64,000 bases of DNA from Aristolochia californica (Eukaryota > Streptophyta > Magnoliopsida > Piperales > Aristolochiaceae): contig JARWKL010000008.1 in the NCBI GenBank assembly GCA_029961685.1, forward strand, positions 35,078,430 through 35,142,429, given 5' to 3'. Numbering within the stretch: position 1 is the first letter of the stretch; each line of letters starts with the position of its first letter. Shown one piece after another: positions 29,558 to 40,828 of this stretch. The position numbers were made by a program, and so were the translations under genes. The notes under the pieces are model-generated. The model had not been told where the DNA came from, ran no database searches, and saw only the letters and a program-made list of their open reading frames with translations.

Positions 29558-30242
29558 GTTTTTGTGAAAAGAAACTCTCTTTTTCTTCCCTCACACGTTA
29601 TAATTGAAAAGGAGTTTCCTTTTCTCAATTATAGATGCACTAATTCAATCAAGAGATTGTTTTAAGGATCCAATTATGAAACCCCACTTTATACCTCACG
29701 TCAATGAGTAGGGTTTCTGAATTCATGCAACTATCAATGCTGAATGTAAAGAGGACAGTCTCTAGCTCTTCTAAACTCGAAAAAGATAGAACTCGAAAAT
29801 CCCTTTCTTGATGCTAAGGCTCACGCAAATCCTCTTTCCCTCACTGCTGGTTCGTGGAAGAGATGGATGACTATTGCAGCATGGAAGAGAAGGCTGATTG
29901 CTCCTCCTTTCCCTTCCAAGATCTCCTCAAAGACTCCCAAATGGATGCAGCAATCAACCAAGGATAGTTCAAGCCAAGAACCCTAGGATAGGGAACCTAG
30001 CAAGAACCTAATTACTCTATTTTACTCTAAATCCGAACTTACCTTATTTCTCATTCCTTAACCTTTAAATAGGTTAGGGTTAGGTTTATAAATCCCTACT
30101 ATACCCCTACCTTCAAGTCTTATTACATAATCAATCAAATTCAAAATTAAAAGCAACATAAGTAATAAAAGTAAAATTAGGTGACTTGGTGAGTCATTGT
30201 CTCCTCCTCTGAGTGACTCGGTGTGCTATTGAGTCCATAACA
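29479..30242 (-). repeat. F 5' LTR
   Basis: This 764-bp partner of 24245-25077 ends GGGACCATAACA on the minus strand. Confidence 0.95.
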
Positions 30243-30247
30243 GGCAT

Positions 30248-30780
30248 ATGGTAGTTATCAAGGTCTCTTTCTGTTTATTTTGGATAGAGATATCTGTAGA
30301 GGTTGGCTAGGAAAGTTTCCATTCTTGAAGAAAGCCTCGAAAGCGAGCCAAATATTCATGTATATTGTCTCCTTTTTTGGTGGTAAGCAACCGTTGTAAA
30401 ATATCATATGGCCTTTGTAAGTTGTCGGAGCTTGAATACAACTTGGCGCATGTCTCCCAAATTTGTTTAGCGTCTCTAAATGAATGACATCATTGGAGAC
30501 ATGTTATTCCATACTATTGATAAGCCAACTAAAAACCTATATATCCTCCTTTAACCATTTGGTATAGAATATAGCATCTTCATCAATATGTGGTCCACGG
30601 TTGGTGAGATGACCTACTAGGTCCTTTGTGATATGAAACCGGCAAACCGATGTGGACCAGTTCATAAAATTTGATACCCCCATAAGGGTACAATGGTGAT
30701 TCTGAGTATGTCATTCTTTTGACTCATATTATCTTCAGCCATAGTAGGCAAATCAAGTAAAATAGTTCTCCAATCAAGTA
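30248..30780 (-). pseudogene. B2 gag N-terminal part
   Basis: Minus-strand reading from about 30744: MAEDNMSQKNDILRITI, then in shifting frames the IWETCAKLYS and EYLARFRGFLQEW motifs seen in B1 and N gag. It is interrupted at the GGCAT target by F. Confidence 0.82.
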
Positions 30781-31234
30781 ATCAAAATATGACCAAGTGA
30801 AAGGCTTTAACCAACTTGGTTAGTAGAGATGCTTAGCATAAATGATAAGTAATTAATTTTAATGGATAATGAATCATAAAAGGCTCAAAATCATCCTTCT
30901 TTATCCAGGAATCTTGTTCCCATATATTTATAAAAAAAATCTAATATGCACTAATCTTGGTCAAAGTATTGTGCAAATCGACAAAAACTACCTTGATAAT
31001 CTCCTCTGATCAAAGATAATCCAAGATGCATATATTTTCATAATTTTATAAGATTAAAACATGTATAATTAAATCTCTAAAACACCTCTTAATACTGAAA
31101 AACAATAGCATAAAATTAATAATATCATAAATAAATACTTATCTCTTGAGCTTTAATCTTGCTTCATAAGGAGTCTTCTATGAGCTGCTTTTAAACATAT
31201 ATTCATAGAGCATAATGGGTATCCTAAATTGGTA
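30781..31234 (-). other. B2 untranslated leader
   Basis: AT-rich sequence between primer site and gag. I see no frame or structure to report. Confidence 0.6.
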
Positions 31235-31246
31235 GCTCTGATACCA
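31235..31246 (-). other. B2 primer binding site, tRNA-iMet
   Basis: The minus strand TGGTATCAGAGC directly abuts the 5' LTR. Confidence 0.95.
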
Positions 31247-31829
31247 TGTTGAATTTAGGACCCCATGAATAATACCTCGAGCAAGGGAAGAGAGAAATAA
31301 AAAAATGAAAAAGAGGAGCTCTCGGGTAGAGAGAGAATAGAAGGAAAATAAAAGAGAGTAGAGAGAGAACACTTCACACGTGAGAGAAGAAAAAATAAGA
31401 AACTTGCTTGATGAATTCCGAGTTACAATCACCTCTATTTATATTTGAGGAGGTGATAGATTCCATGTACAACTAACCTTAGGACTCCTAATTACATTCC
31501 AACTAGAACTCTCTAAGATTAGCCTATTATGATAAGATTACATTATCTATTTAAGAGACTAATTTAACTCAACTACAAACACCTTCTTTAAGGAAATGAA
31601 TCAAGCTAGAGAGCCAGCGCTTGGTCTTATCTTGTGGGTCCCACATAATCTTCCAGCTCATGTATATAAAGATACCAGCTCGTAGTATCTTTGTGGGTCC
31701 CACTTGATCTTCACATGTTCCTTATCTCTTAGCTAGAGCCACTTTGTATGAGGACTCTTGTTAACACCTCTCGAGCTCAAGGTGGGTCCCGCCAGCTTGT
31801 GGGGCCATGGTGGTTCGTACATTGTAACA
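31247..31829 (-). repeat. B2 5' LTR
   Basis: This 583-bp LTR ends CCTAAATTCAACA on the minus strand and is followed in the plus direction by the ACTTG target copy. Confidence 0.95.
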
Positions 31830-31914
31830 ACTTGTTTCCATTATTATCATATAGGCTCATTGTACTCAAATTACAACACGTCAATGAAGTTTTCTCTTTT
31901 CTAAAAATTCAATA
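31830..31914 (+). repeat. LTR I, copy 1, right part
   Basis: This continues 11496-11752 after B2, ending TAAAAATTCAATA. Copy 2 lacks this end. Confidence 0.7.
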
Positions 31915-32614
31915 ATCTCGCACACACTTTAAGTTTATATTTGTAAAAACCCAATTAATTCTCCTCAATATGTTGATCAATTCTACTAAAATAGTCTCCA
32001 TTTCATACTAATCGATTTGTGTCTATAACTTATGTTTCTAAAACTGAAGTCCAAGGCATTGGTCCATCCTCTACTTCTTCCATTTTACCTCTACCTAATG
32101 TTTTTTTTTGGTCCTTCAATTTCCTTTAAGTCTTATATAAGTCAATCAAATTACTAAGCATGGGTTTTTTATAACCTTTTCTTGGACATATTATGTTTTT
32201 CAAGACAATCATACCAAACTGGTGATTGGTGGCAGCCATGAATAGGGAGGTCTTTACTTCCTTAATCGTGAAGCAATTTCAACAATAGTGGTAAGAAATA
32301 GTTTGGCACTCCAATGGCACTACCCTCCTAGCATAAATGGAATTCAACAAAAATGGCCCAATGGAACTCCATTGTGATAATCAAATGGCAATCCATATTG
32401 CTTTCAGTCTTTCATGAAAGAACTAAGCATATCAAAGTTGATTGGCTCTTTGTTAGTGAGAAGTTGCAAGCAGGCATTATAAATCCCAAACATTTTTAAT
32501 CTCACAACCAACTTACGGATATACTCTCCAAATCAATTAGCTCAAAACTTGTCTCCACAATGAGCACCTAGTTGGGAATATATGATATCTTCTGACCACT
32601 AGCTTGAGGGAGAG
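31915..32614 (+). pseudogene. J: internally deleted copia remnant, copy 1
   Basis: Decayed protease/pre-integrase sequence (VSKTEVQGIGPS, then VIGGSHE with a stop and GGLYFLN) jumps at about 32290-32370 to the RNase H end (HCDNQMAIHIAFSLSFMKE) and a polypurine tract CTAGCTTGAGGGAGAG (32598-32613). Integrase and RT are gone. It matches 58471-59218 throughout, so the deletion predates the block duplication. Confidence 0.8.
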
Positions 32615-32803
32615 TGTTAGAAGGCACTCGTGTGAAGGGTGGCACAACTTGTAAAGATGAAGAACACCACACCCACGTCTAGAGAGTGTCAAAGGAGAAA
32701 AATAATGTGATCATCATAAGGCTTGCAAAAGTGTGTAATTATGTAAAATGATGTATGTCCACATATGTCTTTTCTTTCATAAAACTTGTAGCCCTAAGGA
32801 ATT
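32615..32803 (+). repeat. J 3' LTR, left part, copy 1
   Basis: TGTTAGAAGGCACTCG follows the J polypurine tract. The LTR is interrupted at 32803 by K1. Its twin is 59219-59407. Confidence 0.8.
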
Positions 32804-34126
32804 TGATGAGAATCCAAAATATCATATTTTTCTCCCATAATTCTTATGCGTTTATAATTATTTTGTGCCTAAATATACTCACTATTATTATATTTTTATT
32901 TAGGATGCAAATGGATGCATTAAGTGCAAAATAAAGTAAATTGGGCGAAGCAGGATAGTTTCAATATCGCTTAGTAATTTGGGTATAACTCTCTCATCTG
33001 AGCTTTGATTGAGATGATTCAAGATGATATGGAACACCAAAAATTATTTATACAAATTTTATGTTATGAATTTTGAGAGATAGTGGCTTGATCCAGGTAG
33101 ACATCGGGCTTGAACTCGTGGCACGTGCACTGTGATGTCCAGGAATGGGAAAAGAGGAGAGAGGGGGTGTAGGAGGTGGAGAGAATAAAAATAGGAAACC
33201 CTAAACCTTAAGGGACTAAAAAGAGAAAGATGCAAAAGGAGAGTTCGGCCGACCGCCCCCCCCCCCCCCCCCCCCCCCCTCTTTTTCCCTTCTCCAGCTT
33301 TTCCTCCTCTTTTCTTTAGTTTTTCCTTCAATTTTGTTCATGGCCCTGCGTGGCTAAACTTTCAGACTTGGTCAAAGGAAACTGAAGACATCGAAATCAA
33401 TAAAACTATGAGATCTGATTTATTTTCATCGTTCAATTTATGTTTTGAGTATTAGATTTCTTCTATAAATTTTTTCATGTTTGTTTTGTTTAATAACTAG
33501 GAGGCCTACTTGTTTATTACTCGTTGCAATCTACTGCTGGGTTAGATGTCAAATCCATAATTATTTGATCCCTCTAACTTATGAGGCAATTAGATTTGAT
33601 GATTTGCAATTTCGGGCATTATTAGATCTTAAGAAGAATGATGGACTAAATTAAATGCAAATGTTGTGCTTGTGTTGTTTAGTTTCATTGATCTCTCTAA
33701 TTCTTAAGGTTGCAGATACATTAAACCTTTAGCGTTTTTTCTTTGGTTGTTTAGTAGTTAGGGTTAATTGGATCATTTGTTGTCTAATTAACTACAACAA
33801 AGGAGAGATAGGAAGATAGTTCCAACGGTGAATACTCAAGTGCGAATTGATATATGCTTGCATCGATGATCAGTTGTGAAATTCCGAGGGTGAATGTTGA
33901 CTTAGACCAAGGTTTGTTCTTTTGATTGATTTCGATCCTTTGATTTGAATTTTTTATTAGATGTTTTTCTTTAAAAAAAATTCGTTATACTCAAACCCCC
34001 TCAATCCTTGTTCACGGAGCATAAAATTAAACTAATCACTCTTCATGGGAACAATCCTTACTCGCACTTCTACATATATTTTTAGGAGTATAGGTTTTAT
34101 TTTTGGTTGTTTACGACTGCGCACCA
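32804..34126 (+). repeat. K1 5' LTR
   Basis: It begins TGATGAGAATCCAAAATATC and ends GCGCACCA five bases before the primer site. At about 1.3 kb it is within the usual range for Athila. It includes a 24-base poly-C run. Confidence 0.8.
33256..33279 (+). repeat. Poly-C tract, 24 bases
   Basis: A run of C in the K1 LTR after GTTCGGCCGACCG. K2 has GTTCGGCCGATGCCCCCTC here (59764-59782). Confidence 0.93.
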
Positions 34127-34131
34127 AATTT

Positions 34132-34150
34132 TGGTGTCGTTGCCTGGGAG
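34132..34150 (+). other. K1 primer binding site, Asp type
   Basis: TGGTGTCGTTGCCTGGGAG resembles the TGGCGCCGTTGCC... site used by Athila elements, complementary to tRNA-Asp. Confidence 0.8.
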
Positions 34151-34325
34151 TGATTCTAGTTGACTTTTGTGTTTCTTGTGATCCTTATTTTGTTCTTGAA
34201 ATCATCGTTCAAAAAAAATTCCTAATTTGTTTTTCATGTTTTATTAGAGTTCGCTTAATTGTTTATGACTGTATCTCGGTCTTCTAATCAAAGTGATTTG
34301 TAGTGTGATCCAGAAATAGAGAAAA

Positions 34326-36267
34326 TGAATTCTGAAGAGAATGATCTAGCTCTTGATTACCCATTTGATAGCGAATCTAATTTAGAGGAGGAGGAAGTCA
34401 TGGCTGGAAAATTGAACTTTCAAAGAGCTTGCAACCCTTGATTTGAATCAACAACAATTATAGATAACATTCCCTACTTTAGATGCAACTACTTCATTTG
34501 AATTAAAATCTAGACTAATACATCTCTTGCCCACTTTTCATGGTCTTGCAGGTGAAGATCCTCACAAGCATCTAAAGGAGTTTCATGTGGTTTGCACGAG
34601 TATGAAACTCACAGGGATGTTATGGTCCTGGGTTAAGTACCTATGTCTTCCGCTCCTAACAGGCCGGTCTTTTGGGTACTATTGGCTAGGTGCTTAACAT
34701 TTGGTATCAGAACAGACGCTACGTCCCGAGTTTGACTCCCCGCATGCGTAGGCGACCACATTCCCCGGACGTCCCCCAAAGGCTCTCGTCGCTGTGTTAA
34801 TGCCGTCATGGTCGTTGGCTCGGGAGGGCGGGGTGTATTGTTATGGTCCTGGGTTAAGTACCTATGCCTTCCACTCCTAACAGGCCGGTCTTTTGGGTAG
34901 TATTGGCTAGGTGCTTAACATTTGGTATCAGAATAGACGCTACATCCCAAGTTTGACTCCCCGTGTGCACAGGCGACCACAATCCCCGGACGTCCCTAAA
35001 GGCTCTCATCGTTGTGTTAATGTCGTCATGGTCGTCGGCTCGGGAGGGCAGGGTGTACTGTTATGGTCCTGGATTAAGTACCTATGTCTTCCGCTCCTAA
35101 CGGGCCGGTCTTTTGGGTAGTATTGGCTAGGTGCTTAACAATGGGTGACTGAAGAGCAAATTAAATTATGAGCCTTTCCATTTTCTTTGAAGGATTCAGC
35201 TAAGGATTGGCTCTATTATCTACCCTCCAGGAGTATTATCACATGGGATGAGATGAAGAGATTGTTTTTGGAGAAATATTTCCCATCTTCAAGGGCGGCC
35301 AACATTCGGAAAGAAATTTGTGGTGTAAGGTAGTATAACGGAGAGTCCCTACATGAATATGGGAATATTTCAAGAAATTATGTGAGAGCAACCCCCATCA
35401 TCTGATTAGCGAGTAACTTCTTATCCAGTATTTCTATGAGGGCCTTTGACCCACTGATAGGAGCATGATTGATGCTGATAGTGGAGGAGCTTTCATGGAT
35501 AAAACTCCCGAGGCCTCGAGAAACTTGATTGCAAATATGGCGGCCAATTCTCAATAATTTGGCGCTAGGCTTGACCTTCCATCTAAGAATGTTAATGAGG
35601 TAAATATTTCCTCCCTTGAACAACCAATTGCGAGTCTAACTTCTCTTGTTCGTCAAATGGCTTTAGGTAATATGCAAACAGTGAAGTCTTGTGGGATTTG
35701 TTCAGGAGTAGGGCATCCAACAAATATGTGCCCAACTCTTCAAGAGGAGTCCACTGAGCAAGTGAATGTGGTGTGTGGTTTTCCTAGACAACCGCAAAGG
35801 AAGTATGATCCCTATTCGAACACGTATAACATAGGATGGAGGGATCATCCCAACCTTAGCTATGGGAATCCACAAGTTAATCAGCCTGCAACACAAAATC
35901 ACCCAAGTTACCAACAATATAAGCAGCCATATCCCCCTAGACAAAAACCGGGCCAAACTTCCAATACTGGGATGTCTTTAGAATATATTGTTAAGTCTCT
36001 TGCCACTAATAATTTGCAATTTCAACAGGAGACAAAACAATTTCAACAAGAGGCAAGGGCCAGTATTCAAAGTTTGGACAATCAGATGGGCCAGATGGGA
36101 ACTGCAATTAGTCAGCTATAGGTGCAAAGTTCAGGGAAAGTAGCCTCTCAAATAGTAATAAATCCAAGAGAAAAATGCTTGTGCAATCGTTTTGAGAAGT
36201 GGTAAAGAGGTTGAGATTCCAGTAAAGGCAGCCCCTGCATCATTAGAGCAAGAAGAGGAGAAAAACA
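34326..36267 (+). pseudogene. K1 gag, interrupted by TRIM array
   Basis: It starts MNSEENDLALDYPFDSES. Further on come LLPTFHGLAGEDPHKHLKEF, then (after the TRIM) VTEEQIKLRAFPFSLKDSAK, DWLYYLPS and FFP-like EKYFPSSRAANIRKEICG, and the zinc-knuckle-like CGICSGVGHPTNMC at about 35690. The frame 35657-36121 carries the Gln/Tyr/Pro-rich tail QHNHPSYQQYKQPY type. The pattern is that of Athila/Tat gag. Stops are frequent between 34430 and 35650. Confidence 0.88.
34618..35140 (+). mobile_element. TRIM array: LTR-interior-LTR-interior-LTR
   Basis: Three 82-bp LTRs (34618-34699, 34839-34920, 35059-35140) alternate with two interiors of 139 and 138 bp. Each interior has an iMet-like primer site (TGGTATCAGAAC or TGGTATCAGAAT) directly after the LTR and a purine-rich CGGGAGGGCGGGGTGTA before the next. 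No coding capacity. Flanks are AGGGA on the left and ATGGG on the right. With the expected gag reading (KLTG followed by VTEEQI) the original site would be AGGGG with one change in each copy. The tandem form probably arose by unequal recombination between LTRs. Confidence 0.93.
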
Positions 36268-37255
36268 TTGGATCAGACAGGAATGTTCCCAATGATGATG
36301 ACGTTACCTAAGTGTAAGTTTCCACCTCTTATTGATTATAAGCTAGTTCCTCCTTTTCCTCAGGCTTTGCCAGATTTTAGAAAAGATGAGCAAAATAAAG
36401 ATTTACATGAAACTTTTCGTAGAAGTGAGGTAAATATTCCAGTTTTAGATGCTATTAAACAAGTGCCTCATTATGCTAAATTCCTGAAAAGGACTGTTCA
36501 CAATTAAGAGGAAACAGAAACTTAAAGGATGTGAGAAGGTGAGAGTAGGGGAGAATGTTTTTGCAGTTATTCAAAGAAAATTTCCTACGAAGTGCAAAGA
36601 TCCAGGTATGTTTACTATCCCTTGTCCGTTAGGTAACACCAGATTTGAGAAGGCCATGACAGATTTAGGAGCTTCGATTAATGTCATGCCATATTCTATA
36701 TATGCTTCTTTGAAACTTGGACCTTTGAATAAAACTGGTGTTGTGATTCAACTGGCTGATGGATCTAATGCCTATCCTTATGGTGTAGTTGAGGATATTC
36801 TTGTGCAAGTTAATGATTTGATTTTCCCTACTAATTTCTATGTGCTTGATATGGAAAAGGGTGACCAAACTACTCCTATTTTGTTAGGAACAGCATTCTT
36901 AAAGACATCCAAGACTAAGATAGATGTTCATAACTGTACACTCACCATGGAATTTTATCGTGAAATTGTTAAGTTTAAAATTTATGATGCCATGAAATAT
37001 CCTGATGATAATAATCCTATTTATTCTATTGATGTGATTGATTCTTTCACCCAGGAAGTTTTTGAACTGGATGGAAAAGATGAATTGGAAGTTACCATTA
37101 GTAAGCATCTTGAGTAAGAGAATCAGGAGTTAGCCTTGAGTTCTGTATTGAAGGAAACTGTTGCAGCGTTGAATGATATTCCATAGTTATAGTAGTCAAG
37201 TAATGTTCTTTATATTGGGTTACCAGTTTCTAATGAGAGGCCTTTACCCTCTGTT
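36268..37255 (+). pseudogene. K1 protease region
   Basis: The frame 36539-37117 reads VFAVIQRKFPTKCKDPGMFT, NTRFEKAMTDLGASINVMPY (protease active-site region D-L/S-GAS), VVEDILVQVNDLIFPTNFYV and TPILLGTAFLKTSKTKID, all typical of Athila/Tat protease. The preceding frame 36268-36507 carries KCKFPPLIDYKLVPPFPQAL and links gag to protease after a frameshift. K2 has the same region at 60811-61800. Confidence 0.88.
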
Positions 37256-38234
37256 TTGCAAGCTCCCACTCTAGATTTGAAACCTCTCCCCAATCACCTC
37301 AAGTACATGTTCCTTGGAAATGGAGGAAAGTTACCAGTGATCCTCTCCAGTAAAATTAGTGCACCGCAAGAAGAAAAACTTGTGCAGGTCCTTAAGGAGT
37401 ATAAGACGGCTATTGGTTGGACAATTGCAGATATTAAAGGAATTATACTGTCTACATGCATGCGTTGTATCTTACTTAAAGAGGGAGCAAAGCCTTCCCA
37501 TCAACTGCAAAGAAGATTGAACCCGCCCATGATGGATGTAGTGAAGAAGGAGATCCTCAAACTTCTTGAAGTTGAAGTGATTTATCCTATTTTGGATAGC
37601 ACATGGGTCAGCCCAATTCAAGTGATTCCTAAAAATACTAGAATAATTGTTGTGAAAAATCAGAATGATGAGTTAGTTCCTAACCATGTTCAGAACAGGT
37701 GGTGGGTTTGTAGAGATTATAGAAAATTAAATGTTGTAACCTTCAAGGACCACTTCCCTTTGCCATTTATTGATCAAATGGTTGAAAGGTTAATTGGTCA
37801 TTCTTACTATTGTTTTCTTGATGGTTATTCAAGTTATTTTCATATTGCAATTGCTCCAAAGGATCAACAAGACGACTTTTACATGCTCATTCGGGACTTT
37901 TGCATATCGACGCATGCGCTTAGGCCTTTGTAATACTCCGGCCACTTTCCAATAGTGTATGGTTAGCATATTTTTAGATTGTATTGAGAATATCATAGAA
38001 GTCTTTATGGATGATTTCATATTTTATGGAGAATCCTTTGATACTTGTTTGCATAACCTTACACATGTTCTTCAAAGATGCTTAGAAACTTACCCTATGT
38101 TAAATTCTGAAAAATGTCATTTTATGGTTGAACAAGGCATAGTTTTGGGTCATGTTGTTGCATCTAGGGGAATTGAGGTAGACAAAGCTAAAATTGATAT
38201 TATTCAATCTTTAACTTATCCCACTAGTATATGA
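37256..38234 (+). pseudogene. K1 reverse transcriptase
   Basis: Motifs: AIGWTIADIKGI, STWVSPIQVIPK, WWVCRDYRKLNVVTFKDHFP, SYYCFLDGYSSYFHIAIAPK (motif A Asp present), then a break near 37930. The frame 37959-38234 has EVFMDDFIFYGESFDTCLHN, whose FMDD is the intact catalytic pair, and GHVVASRGIEVDKAKIDIIQ. Two frame disruptions. Confidence 0.9.
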
Positions 38235-38830
38235 AAAGTTCATTTTTTTCTTGGACATGCAGGTTTCTACCGCAGATTCATCAAGGACTTCTCCAAAATA
38301 GCATTGCCCTCGTTCAAGTTGTTACAAAAGGATGTGGCTTTTGATTTCGATGAGGCGTGCAAAAAGGCATTTGACAAGCTGACGGAACTATTGACTTCTG
38401 CCCTAGTTATCCAACCCCCTGACTAGAATGTTCATTTTGAGATAATGTGAGACACAAGTGATTATGCAGTAGGCACCATTTTTGGTCAAAGAATTGGAAA
38501 AGTAAGCCATGCTTTTTATTATGCTTCATGGGCTTTGAATGATGTCCACAGAAATTATTCTAGCACTAAAAAAGAACTTTTAGCTGTTGTTTTTTCCTTA
38601 GAAAAGTTTTAATCTTATTTACTTGGTACTAGAGTCATTGTTTACTCTGATCATGTAGCTCTCTGTTATTCGATGATAAAGAAAGAGAAAAAACCAAGAC
38701 TAATAAGATGGATACTTCTCTTGAGTGAATTTGATTTGGATATCAAAGACAAAAGAGGGACAGAAAATTGTGTCGCAGATCATTTGAGTGATTTAGTTCA
38801 TGTACAGGATGAACTTCATTTGTAGGAAAT
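38235..38830 (+). pseudogene. K1 RNase H
   Basis: Recognisable as [78 protein letters not shown] and [13 protein letters not shown], with several stops (for example after VHFEIM at about 38448). Confidence 0.87.
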
Positions 38831-39920
38831 GTTCCATGATGAGCAATTTCTCTCTGCGAGTATGACATTACCATGGTATGAAAATATAGTAAATTATTTG
38901 GTTACTAATATGTTACCTCCTGGTTTGTCAAAGGCTCAAAGAGATAAAGTCAAGAGTGATGCCAAATACTATGTGTGAGATGACCCATACTTATGGAAGC
39001 ATTGTGCGGACCAAGTGATAAGGTGTGTTCCTGAAAATGAAATTATTTCTATTCTCACCTTTTGTCATTCTTATGCTTTTGGAGGTTACTTTGGAGCTAA
39101 GAGGACGGCGAGAAAAGTGCTACAATGTGGTTTCCATTGGCCATATTTATTTTGAGATTCATATTCTTTTTGTAAGTCATGCAAACATTTTCAAAAGACA
39201 GGTAATATATCCCCAAGGAATGAGATGCCACAAACCCCTATAATAATTTGTGAATTTTTTTTATGTTTGGGGCATCGATTTCATGGGACCATTCCTGTAT
39301 GTTTTGGTGATGTTTACATTTTTCTTATTGTTGATTATGTTTTTAAATGGGTCAAAGCTAAGGCTACCAAGACTGATGATTCTAAAGTTGTTACAAATTT
39401 TATCAGTCTAAGATATTCTCTAGATTTGGAATTCCAAGAGCTCTAATAAGTGATCGAGGCACACACTTTTACAATCGAAGTGTGGAGGCTGTGCTGAGAA
39501 AGTTCCATGTGACCCACAAGGTGTCAACTGCCTATCATCTGCAACCTAGTGGACAAGCAGAAGTGTCAAATCGAGAGATCAAGTCCATCATTGAAAATAC
39601 AGTCAATCCAAACTAAAAATATTGGAATTTGTGGTTGGATGATACCTTGTGGGCATATAGGACTGCGTATAAGATGCTCATTGGAATGTCACCTTATCGG
39701 TTGGTGTTTGGGAAACCATGCCACCTTCCAGTTGAGTTAGAACACAAGGCTTATTGGGCTATCAAGAGTTTCAACATGGAGATGGATGAAAGTGGAGAAC
39801 ACAGGAAGTTGACTCTACAAGAGTTAGAGGAAATTCACAATGATGCCTATGAGAGTGCAAGAATTTACAAGGAAAAGATGAAGGCTTTTCATAACAAGAT
39901 GATCTCCAGGAAGGAGTTTA
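38831..39920 (+). pseudogene. K1 integrase, left part
   Basis: The zinc region (FCHSYAFGGYFGAKRTARKV...CKSCKHFQ) is followed by the core: RFHGTIPVCFGDVYIFLIVDYV (first Asp of the usual GIDFMGP lost), [13 protein letters not shown] in a shifted frame near 39445, [20 protein letters not shown], and [21 protein letters not shown] interrupts it at EISRKEF, 39920. Stops throughout. Confidence 0.87.
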
Positions 39921-40805
39921 TGTAGTGGACTCAATAGCACACCGAGTCACACAACGCAGGAGGCAACAACAACTCAGTCAATAGGATTTATTTCTTATAT
40001 TACTTTGAGTAGGATTTATTTCTTATATTAGTTTAAGTAGGAGTTATTTCTAATTACTTTTATATGTAGGGGAATTATGAGGAATTATTGTAACCCTAAC
40101 TCTAAAACTCCATGATGTGATCTATTTAAGGGAAAGGAATGAATGAAATAGGTAAGCTTTGAGATTTTAGAATAACTTAGTGTAAACAGGTTGAGATCAC
40201 CTCTTGATCCGAGTTTAGGGTTTACTCCAAAAATCCAACCTATCCTTCACCCTCCATTGCCATCCATCTTCACCCAACTTCATCCACCATCATCCCTAGT
40301 TGGAAGAGGAGCTTCCTGCACCTTTTCCGAGCCCAAAGAGAGGGTCTTCCTTCCTCATCAGCGTCACCACAAGTAGGGTTCAATTCCCTCTTGACGAGCA
40401 GAAAAGAGGGAAGAGTTCTGGTTCTTCCCGTGAAGGATTAGAGCAACTCCTCTTGTTGGGGAATCATCATGGAAACAGAGCAAGAACAGCCATCAACATG
40501 AGCCAAGGCTGCCCCCTAAGCTAGGCCTTCAAATCCTAGCACGAGTTGCATCAAATCAGGGTTGAACCCTGATTTGTGTGAGCAAGAACAGGTATTCTTC
40601 CATTATCTCTCCACCTAAATTAATTGCATTCTAGCTATAAATTTAGCACTAGAATGAGTTCATAAAAAGGGAGACTGATCACTGGTGGAAGATTAGCCAA
40701 ATAAGGGATCTTTAACCCTCCTTACTGAGTCCAGCAACTCAGTACCAGTGCTGAATTCACAAATCCCACGCTGTGTTACTCGATCCATGACCCGGGACCA
40801 TAACA
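39921..40805 (+). repeat. L 5' LTR
   Basis: 885 bp, TGTAGTGGACTCAATAGCAC to GGGACCATAACA. The primer site follows at 40809-40820. Confidence 0.95.
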
Positions 40806-40808
40806 ACT

Positions 40809-40820
40809 TGATATCAGAGC
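40809..40820 (+). other. L primer binding site, tRNA-iMet
   Basis: TGATATCAGAGC, one mismatch to the canonical site. Confidence 0.9.
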
Positions 40821-40828
40821 AGAGTAAC

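Larger units (their letters stand above)
24245..30242 (-). mobile_element. F: Ty3/gypsy element, minus strand, nearly complete
   Basis: The LTRs are 24245-25077 and 29479-30242, with perfect target duplication GGCAT at 24240-24244 and 30243-30247. The domain order PR-RT-RH-IN is typical of gypsy, and the C-terminal tail is of chromovirus type. The coding region needs only a handful of frameshift or stop corrections, so this is among the better preserved elements in the window. LTRs differ by a block of about 56 bp near 24560-24615 and by point changes. Confidence 0.96.
11753..31829 (-). mobile_element. B2: Ty1/copia retrotransposon, minus strand, containing D, E and F
   Basis: The LTRs are 11753-12362 (3') and 31247-31829 (5'). 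The host duplication ACTTG is perfect at 11748-11752 and 31830-31834. Reading on the minus strand: primer site 31235-31246, gag (interrupted by F at 30243/24244), protease, integrase, RT (interrupted by D at 21617/13371), RNase H, PPT. Without its guests it is about 5.8 kb and close in sequence to B1. Stops and frameshifts make it defective. Confidence 0.96.

Noticed and set aside
33059..33331. Gly-rich peptide frame on the minus strand of the K1 LTR
   Set aside because: The Gly run is the translation of the poly-C tract.
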